Positions 58,801 to 64,000 of a DNA stretch of 64,000 nucleotides are shown in pieces. The notes beneath the pieces were generated by a model that saw only the letters and a list, made by a program, of their open reading frames with translations, was not told the DNA's origin and searched no databases. The DNA is from Cloeon dipterum (Eukaryota; Arthropoda; Insecta; Ephemeroptera; Baetidae), in assembly GCF_949628265.1 (NCBI RefSeq), contig NC_088790.1, positions 2,794,545 to 2,858,544 of the forward strand. The letters are read 5' to 3'. The translations under genes and the position numbers were made by a program. Position 1 is the stretch's first letter; every line of letters begins with the position of its first letter.

Positions 58801-61800
58801 CATTTTTCCTCGAAAAATTCTTACGTTTATTGACTTTTATAGGTTTTCTCAACTTAAAAGTAGCAAATCATGCAATTTTAACCGTCTTGTCACACGGATA
58901 AGTGCATTTATTTTTGCTTTGTGCGCGTTTGGAAACATTGTTCCTATTGTTTTGCGTGCAAGGTGTATATGAAAGCCAAATTTGAGGTTCGGAAATGTGA
59001 TTAGGGTTTAATTCATTCTCAAAAGAGAAAGAAAAATGCTTTTCGTTTTTTTATGCGTCTAAATATATAAAGTCAACTGTTCCCCAACCCCTTTAAAAAA
59101 ATACATAAAAATGTGTTAAACTACCCTCTACCTGTCAGATTTCCAATTCTAGTTAAAAAATACAAAAAAATCACAATTTAAAATATTCACTTTGTGACAA
59201 GGGTGGTGAATAGGGGTTAAGGGCTAGCACCCCCAAAACTATTCAGCTTGCTAGGGAAGTCAAGCCAAGTCGAACGGTGTTCAGTTTTTGCATTTCTAAC
59301 CCTTAGAACCCGCGATTTGGCGCTCACAACATTTGCAAAAATCGAAAAAATTGAGTTTTTCAAAAATGAAGCTAGAAACCACCTTGAAAATTTTACACAA
59401 GTTCACTCGTACCTTATAACCATTTTTAATGGGCATTACGGATTTTTAAAATTTTCAAAATCCCAAAAAACACTCGGAATTTTTCGAAAATGAGCCTTGG
59501 TGACCTTTGACCTTGACCGATGACCTCAAATTTGGTGTTTATTAGATCGGGCTTGACGAGAGAAGCTCAACGAACACCTTAATTTCTCAAAGTAATTTAT
59601 TGCATTCTCAAAATTCGCCAAAAATGTCCCGTAAAACCCGTAAAATTATGATTTTTTTGGATAATTATCTTTTACTAAATTCGTAAGATTATTTTGACAC
59701 CCGTAATATGCAAAGAGTTTTAGACAGGAAGGACAATTTCCGTCCAGAACAAATTTATTTTGCAAAAACAAAAATCTGATTAATTACATTTATCTGAAAT
59801 GAGTAGAATGATTAATTTTGTTTGTGTTTACTCCACTTGTTCCTTCCAATCAGTACATGATTAAAAATCCAAACCAGATTATCTGCATGCTCGCGCGGAT
59901 TGAGAATTTCAAACCAAATCAGCGCTCAGTCGCAGTTCGTTCGCTTGGTACCCATGCACCCCAAATGACACTGGTCTCGCACGCACGAACAGTAGGGACG
60001 CTGGAGGATTTGACGTTGGTCGGCGACGGCGGCGTGCCCTTTTCGGACGGTCGCGAGTGCGTCAACTGCGGCGCCATTTCGACGCCGCTGTGGCGGCGCG
60101 ACGCGACCGGCCACTACCTGTGCAACGCGTGCGGGCTGTACCACAAGATGAACGGGATGAACCGGCCGCTGGTGAAGCAGCCCCGGCGCAACGTAAGTGG
60201 TAGCCTTAGTCTCTAATGCGCCCCACTGTAACGAAGCATTAAGACTTTGGCTGCATGCTCGCAGCAGCTGATCCGAGCCAGGAGTTCGAGTGAACGCGGC
60301 CGGCGCCAGCCAATGTGCTCAATGATCTCTTTATGCTTGGTTACAGTTGAGGGCGCCGATTACTCCCCCGTTGGCTACCCCATTTACGGGCTCCCACCTG
60401 CCAGAGCTACTGAGAAGTCGGCAAATTCTTCCACTACTTCCAACAGGCGGTTGGTAGGTTTCAAAAACCTCCGCTTCACTATCCGTTTAGAGCAGAACTC
60501 TTCACCTTTGCTCTCCGTTTTGTGTTTTGATCAGAATTTCCTGTGCGCCGTCTCTCTTCTGTAATAATTGTCCAACAGGACATTCGTTCCGCTCTGACAT
60601 GCAAAATTAATTAGAAAATATATTTTTTTTAAATTAGTAATTTTTATCCGATCGTGATGGAATTTGGTATGCACACTCTCCTTGGTGAGACGAATCCATC
60701 CATGTGTAATTTTTAAAATTCTAACTTAATCCTGAATTTTTAAAACATCTCTATAGTTTGTGAATTTGGAAAAGTTGATTCGCATCATCAAGGGGAGTTT
60801 ATAAACCAAAAATTGGATATTTAAATGCATGTAAAAGCGAAACGATGTTGTGCTTCTCCGCTATGTGTCTCGTGGCCGAAAAGCCGTTCTCGAATCTAAC
60901 AAAAGGACTGAAATGTGTGTGTTACTTTGCTTTTTGCTTACTTTTTCAAAATAATTGAGCAACAGCTTTGCTTATTTTATTTTCCGCCTTGAGACACACG
61001 CTGCTCTTTTCTGTTTGCACTCTCTGTTGTTTAGTAAGCATAACAAAGCCAGCATTAGAAACCTTCCAACCGCTCTGTAGATTGCAATTTTCACATTTTT
61101 CAAGTTCCAAATTAGTAGGATTGAACGCAGTTTTACTCAAGTGTCAATCACACGCCCAGTGTTTTTTTATTTTGCGTTTTGTCATGTACACAGTATACTA
61201 TATATATATTATTTTCCTAAAACCTGCTGCAACCACTTAACGCGAGTTTGAAAACGTTTGGGAATTTGCAGTCGGCGTCAAGAAGGACCGGGCTGAGCTG
61301 CTCGAATTGCTCAACTTCTAGTACATCCCTGTGGCGACGCAACGCCAGCGGGGATCCTGTGTGCAACGCATGTGGTCTCTATTACAAGCTGCACGGCGTC
61401 AGCAGACCTCTAACCATGAAGAAGGACAACATTCAGGTAAAAACTAGTCGCTCTCTTTCCCACTCGCCGGGCGATCGGCTAATTTTTGGCGTGCCACTCT
61501 TTTCAGACCAGGAAGCGAAAACCAAAGACCGGTGCCACCAAGTCATCGTCGCACCACGCTGACCAATCAAAACTCGACACCTCGGCAGGTAAACCTCAGA
61601 TGACACTTCCCTGCTTTTTTAAAAGCAAATAAGACACGCATTTCCAGGGAATGCATAAAAATAGCGAGATTACGTTGTTTGTCATGGCCAAAATTGACCA
61701 ACAAAACAATTGAGAAGATCCCGAATTTCCAAAAAAATTTAATTTTGAACTAACCATTTTGTAGGTGGAATCTTTAAAATCTGGAATGGTGCCTTCACAA

Positions 61801-63496
61801 GATTTTAGAATTAATAATCAAAATAACGGAAATTTCGTTTTACAGTTTTTTTTTTTTAAAATGTCTACACGCCCAAATCTCAGCTTCTAATGGTCAGATT
61901 TTCAAAATCCAAACACCGCTAGACTCGTATTGACCTCCCCTAGATAGTCAAATGAGTTTAAGGGTGCCAACCCTTCAACCCCCTTTTTGAACCCTTAAAA
62001 CGTAATAATATATTAAAAAATTGTATGGTTTGTATGGTTTGCATCACAATGTGCAACGAGATTTGGTTTTAATAACCTCGAAAACGCTTCAGTGCATCTT
62101 GGAAGGTCAAGACGAGTAAAATGGTATGCAATTTTTGTATTTGTGACCAATAGAACCCGAGATTTAGTTGAAACGCTGATTTTTATTACGTTGGCCTACC
62201 AACGAAAAATACATTTTTCACCAAATCTCGGTTTCTCAGCATCAGAATTGCAAAAATTGAACACCATTCGACTCGTCATAACCTCCCATAGATATCCAAA
62301 GCAATAAACCCCTTTTCAACCCCATCAAAAATGAAATTTTCGCACAATGCTAGTAATTGGGCGTGAAAACAGTTTAAATAAATGGCTCAAATCCAACCAC
62401 CCTTAAAATAAAAGTGCTTAGACCTACCCGAGATTGTTTTTTAATCATGAAATTCTCAAAACTCGCAACATTTTTCGCATTTAAAACTTGACAAAAAGAT
62501 AAAAATGATCTAAATTGAATTTTAACCCCTCTAAAATCATTTCCGTACCATGTGATTATCTATTTAAAATGTTTTCTGATTGAAATCCCGTTGAAAAGTA
62601 ACCTGCTTTAAATTGATGAACGCTATATTTTATTCCACAATTTTTAATCAAGTCTATCCGAGCGAAATAAATCGTGATAAGGAGACAATTATTGCTGCTC
62701 ACCACCTGATTGGCATGCAAACTTTGGAGCCGATTTTCTCAGAAATTTAAACCTCTTATCTATTTCCCAATTTTTAGAAGATAAAAAATAATTTTTAAAA
62801 TTTCGCAAAAATTAATGCACATTCTGGAATTGCGATTTTGTTATTTAGGCTTGATTTGCATTTGACGTGAGCAAATTTTAATTTAGAAAAAAATGAAAAC
62901 GAGAAAAATACATTTTCAGATAAAAAAACGAAGCAACTCATCACAATTTCCGAGCTTTTCAACAAAGCACCCCTTCAGAACTCAGAATTAGGCAAATTGC
63001 TCAGCAGGCATGAAGCGTCGGTTGCATATGATCTTCTCGCTAAAACTGGTCTGCTTCTCTTTTTATCTCAACTCTGAAAAGAATTTGCAAAAATTAAATT
63101 TTGCTTACTCATTAAAACGAAATATTGTCATTTTACCTTGCGAGATGGAAATAAAATAAACTGAATTCCTCCACTTTCGCAGACTGTTCGTACCGGAGAC
63201 CCAGCAGCAAAGCAGCCGCCGCGGCCGCGGTGGCCTCGTCCGTGCTGAGCAACTACTCTATGTCGACGGCCTCAGGACTGCTGCAGAACTCGCAGGCCAT
63301 CAACAGTCTGCTGTCGAGGCAGTGGCAGACCACCGAGTTCTCGCCCTTCGCCGCCGTCAACCACCACTCGCCCTCGTCAGGCTTCCAGCAGCCGTCGCCC
63401 ATTTCGCCAGCCAACTCGGACCACATGAGCGACGCCACGCACGGCAGCGACCTTTTCCTGCAGAGGGCCCCGGTCCAGGACCAGTCCGAGGTCTAA
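40855..63496 (+). CDS. srp: GATA transcription factor, serpent-type (two-finger isoform)
   Basis: A nuclear factor binding WGATAR; in flies serpent drives blood, fat-body and endoderm fates. Coding exons are 40855-40948, 50135-51095, 54243-54352, 54453-54728, 5A (about 59993-60192) or 5B (60347-60453), 61272-61436, 61507-61588 and 63183-63496. Phases join throughout; about 733 residues with 5A, 702 with 5B. The N-finger is C-x2-C-x17-C-x2-C ([16 protein letters not shown] ... [19 protein letters not shown]). The C-finger ([15 protein letters not shown] ... [19 protein letters not shown]) is followed by the basic tail TRKRKPK. Exon 2 is GC-rich and low-complexity (Q/H runs, acidic patches) with SUMO-consensus-like IKDE and FKQE. 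The C-terminus has an Ala run and ends QSEV. Linking exon 1 across a 9.2 kb intron rests on phase and splice sites. The serpent assignment leans on the 5A/5B exon choice; pannier is the alternative. A polyadenylation signal follows at 63542. Confidence 0.85.
41184..42290 (+). repeat. Family B tandem array, about 240 bp unit, five copies
   Basis: GCATGCTAATCAAGCACTG-type starts (or their equivalents) lie near 41190, 41427, 41665, 41935 and 42178. Each is followed by CCCTACTGTAAAATCACG, an ATTTATTTC block, AAAATTCRCACACCATTGG and GACGAGAGGAATCGAAAT. Copies are strongly diverged. The array lies in GATA-gene intron 1. Confidence 0.75.
42609..42624. repeat. (AC)8 microsatellite
   Basis: Uninterrupted AC run in GATA-gene intron 1. 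Confidence 0.85.
44940..45330 (-). repeat. Family C copies in inverted orientation
   Basis: CGCTGAACAGATTCC (about 44972), CGATTCGTCTCGCCGAACAG (about 45067) and GACGCTGAGCAGAGTCC (about 45288) are inverted versions of the family C core. They lie in GATA-gene intron 1. Confidence 0.6.
45516..45943. promoter_or_regulatory. Candidate intronic enhancer or alternative promoter with GATA motifs
   Basis: A GC-rich island (about 45690-46140) inside AT-rich intron 1. GATA-type words occur at 45516 (TTATCA), 45813 (CGATAA), 45832 (TTATCT) and 45938 (TTATCA). A (TG)8 run follows at 45986. Function is inferred from composition and motif density alone. Confidence 0.3.
45986..46001. repeat. (TG)8 microsatellite
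   Basis: Uninterrupted TG run in GATA-gene intron 1. Confidence 0.85.
46660..46880. repeat. Family D fragment in GATA-gene intron 1
   Basis: CCATTACAGAGCCCATCAAG and CTACCCTTACGCCAGG match the right arm of the foldback element at 30505-30895 (CCGTTACAGAGCCCACCAGG, CTACCCTGACGCC). An antisense open frame of 132 codons over this stretch looks like chance. Confidence 0.5.
46881..50134. other. Remainder of GATA-gene intron 1
   Basis: No exon was recognised. It contains a family E copy (47190-47330), a GC-richer patch at 48390-48480 and 48130-48330, a family B fragment near 48800-48850 and a family C fragment near 49730-49960. Confidence 0.4.
51096..54242. other. GATA-gene intron 2
   Basis: About 3.1 kb with no recognised exon. 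It has a CG dinucleotide run near 52238-52249, a (TCC)7 run at 53443-53463 in a GC-rich patch, and sequence similar to the YJU2-intron repeat at 53950-54180. Confidence 0.4.
53443..53463. repeat. (TCC)7 microsatellite
   Basis: Uninterrupted trinucleotide run in GATA-gene intron 2. Confidence 0.85.
58047..58071. repeat. TG-rich microsatellite
   Basis: Two TG runs joined by CG. Confidence 0.85.
59195..59640 (+). repeat. Dispersed repeat family A, copy with DR1 site
   Basis: Inverted counterpart of 20150-20575. It contains TGACCTTTGACCT (59501-59513), the reverse complement of the same DR1 site. Confidence 0.65.
59993..60192 (+). CDS. srp: GATA gene exon 5A: N-terminal zinc finger
   Basis: It encodes the N-finger and its linker, ending KQPRRN at a GTAAGT donor. 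Exon 4 ends in phase 1, so the 5' end must supply two bases first. AG acceptors compatible with this end at 59935 and 59992; I chose the later one (GTA GGG ACG CTG GAG), but the earlier would add 19 residues. Confidence 0.8.
60347..60453 (+). CDS. srp: GATA gene exon 5B: alternative fingerless module
   Basis: 107 bases, acceptor TTACAG, donor TTG/GTAGGT, same entry phase (1) and exit phase (0) as 5A. It encodes [20 protein letters not shown] and ends TSNRRL, which joins to [10 protein letters not shown] of the C-finger exon to rebuild the typical RRLSASRR linker. Using 5B instead of 5A gives a one-finger protein, as in the fly SrpC isoform. Confidence 0.8.
61880..62340. repeat. Dispersed repeat family A, two partial copies
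   Basis: Blocks at 61885-61990 and 62235-62330 share ATTCGACTCGT / CTAGACTCGTATTGACCTCC and a following AACCCC run with the other copies. They lie in GATA-gene intron 7. Confidence 0.5.
62640..62735 (-). repeat. Family B fragment, inverted
   Basis: TCTATCCGAGCGAAATAAAT, CGTGATAAGGAGACA and GGCATGC are the inverted family B words. Confidence 0.45.
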
Positions 63497-63541
63497 CAGC
63501 TCCTGTTGATCATTCAGAATGGAAATTTTTGTTTGAGTTAT

Positions 63542-63547
63542 AATAAA
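63542..63547 (+). terminator. GATA-gene polyadenylation signal AATAAA
   Basis: Canonical signal 46 bases after the stop codon. Confidence 0.65.
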
Positions 63548-64000
63548 AAAAACACGGGGATTTTCACTAGTCTGCAGAGAGGAAATGTCGCGGGTCGGAG
63601 GACAAAATTTGCAACACGAATCAAAGTGCATTAAAAAATTACTCTTGCGGGATTTAAGGGACACTTTTTGAAAATTTGTAAATTACGGTGAATTTAAGAT
63701 CAGGGTAAAAAAATCAAAATTGTCAATTTTAATTTTGAATTTAAATTTTGGAATTTTTAAAATGTTGTTCCATGACATTTTTGATATTGAGTAAAAATAT
63801 CAGAGTGGTGTTTTCTTATGTTTTCGAGAAATTCCACATCAAAACTAAAAAAAAAGAAATTTATCGAATTTTTCAAATTTCCCTTTTTTTTGCAACTCCA
63901 ACTCTCTGGTTCTAACCATCAGAATTGCAACAACTACCCACCAATCAACTCATCTTGACCTTCCCTAGATAGCTGATAGGTTTTGAGGGTGATCAACCCT
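63548..64000. other. Downstream spacer with a partial family A repeat
   Basis: AT-rich sequence with no gene. The last ~100 bases (63900-64000) are a family A copy (CAGAATTGCAACAACTACCC, ACCTTCCCTAGATAGCTGAT) that runs off the window. Confidence 0.5.

Larger units (their letters stand above)
54729..59992. other. GATA-gene intron 4
   Basis: About 5.3 kb without a recognised exon. Family B copies lie at about 55440-55560 and 56870-57010. A GC-rich patch at 57340-57600 has GATA-type words at 57471 (TTATCT) and 57499 (CGATAA). A TG-rich run lies at 58047-58071. A family A copy fills 59195-59640. Confidence 0.4.

Overview
This is a eukaryotic nuclear window, almost certainly from an insect or another arthropod. 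Genes have many short exons and mostly GT-AG introns. Introns and spacers are AT-rich and full of degenerate repeats. The gene set (GATA factor of the serpent type with alternative zinc-finger exons, insect-like kainate receptor, F-spondin with a Kunitz domain) points to arthropods. I cannot place the order. No prokaryotic, CRISPR, tRNA or rRNA signal was seen.

Layout, left to right: (1) 1-911, minus: N-terminal part of the phosphoinositide phosphatase FIG4, divergent from (2) YJU2/CCDC94 splicing factor, 1827-3963, plus. (3) F-spondin, 6020-13348, plus, 15 coding exons with reeler, spondin, five TSP1 repeats and a Kunitz domain; two of its introns use GC donors. (4) POC1 centriolar WD40 protein, 14534-17164, plus. 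(5) TDP1, 18008-21149, plus, carrying an N-terminal PBZ (poly-ADP-ribose-binding) zinc finger. (6) THEM6-like hotdog protein, 24447-27277, plus. (7) A kainate-type ionotropic glutamate receptor, 29531-37601, minus, 17 coding exons per isoform, with a tandemly duplicated, phase-matched, equal-length exon covering the pore loop. (8) Mitochondrial ribosomal protein bL21m, 39091-39996, minus. (9) A serpent-like GATA factor, 40855-63496, plus, with a 9.2 kb first intron and two exclusive exons (N-finger or a fingerless module) ahead of the C-finger exon.

These are independent genes, not a pathway cluster. The most notable findings are the duplicated pore-loop exon of the glutamate receptor, the PBZ finger fused to TDP1, and the conserved one-finger/two-finger switch of the GATA gene. 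Repeats fill most non-coding space: three foldback (MITE-like) elements, two of which share an outer end containing a CTCF-like motif; locally tandem families of about 240 and 285 bp; and a dispersed family in which two copies carry a nuclear-receptor DR1 site. Exon boundaries were worked out by hand from splice consensus, reading phase and remembered homologues. No transcript or database evidence was available.
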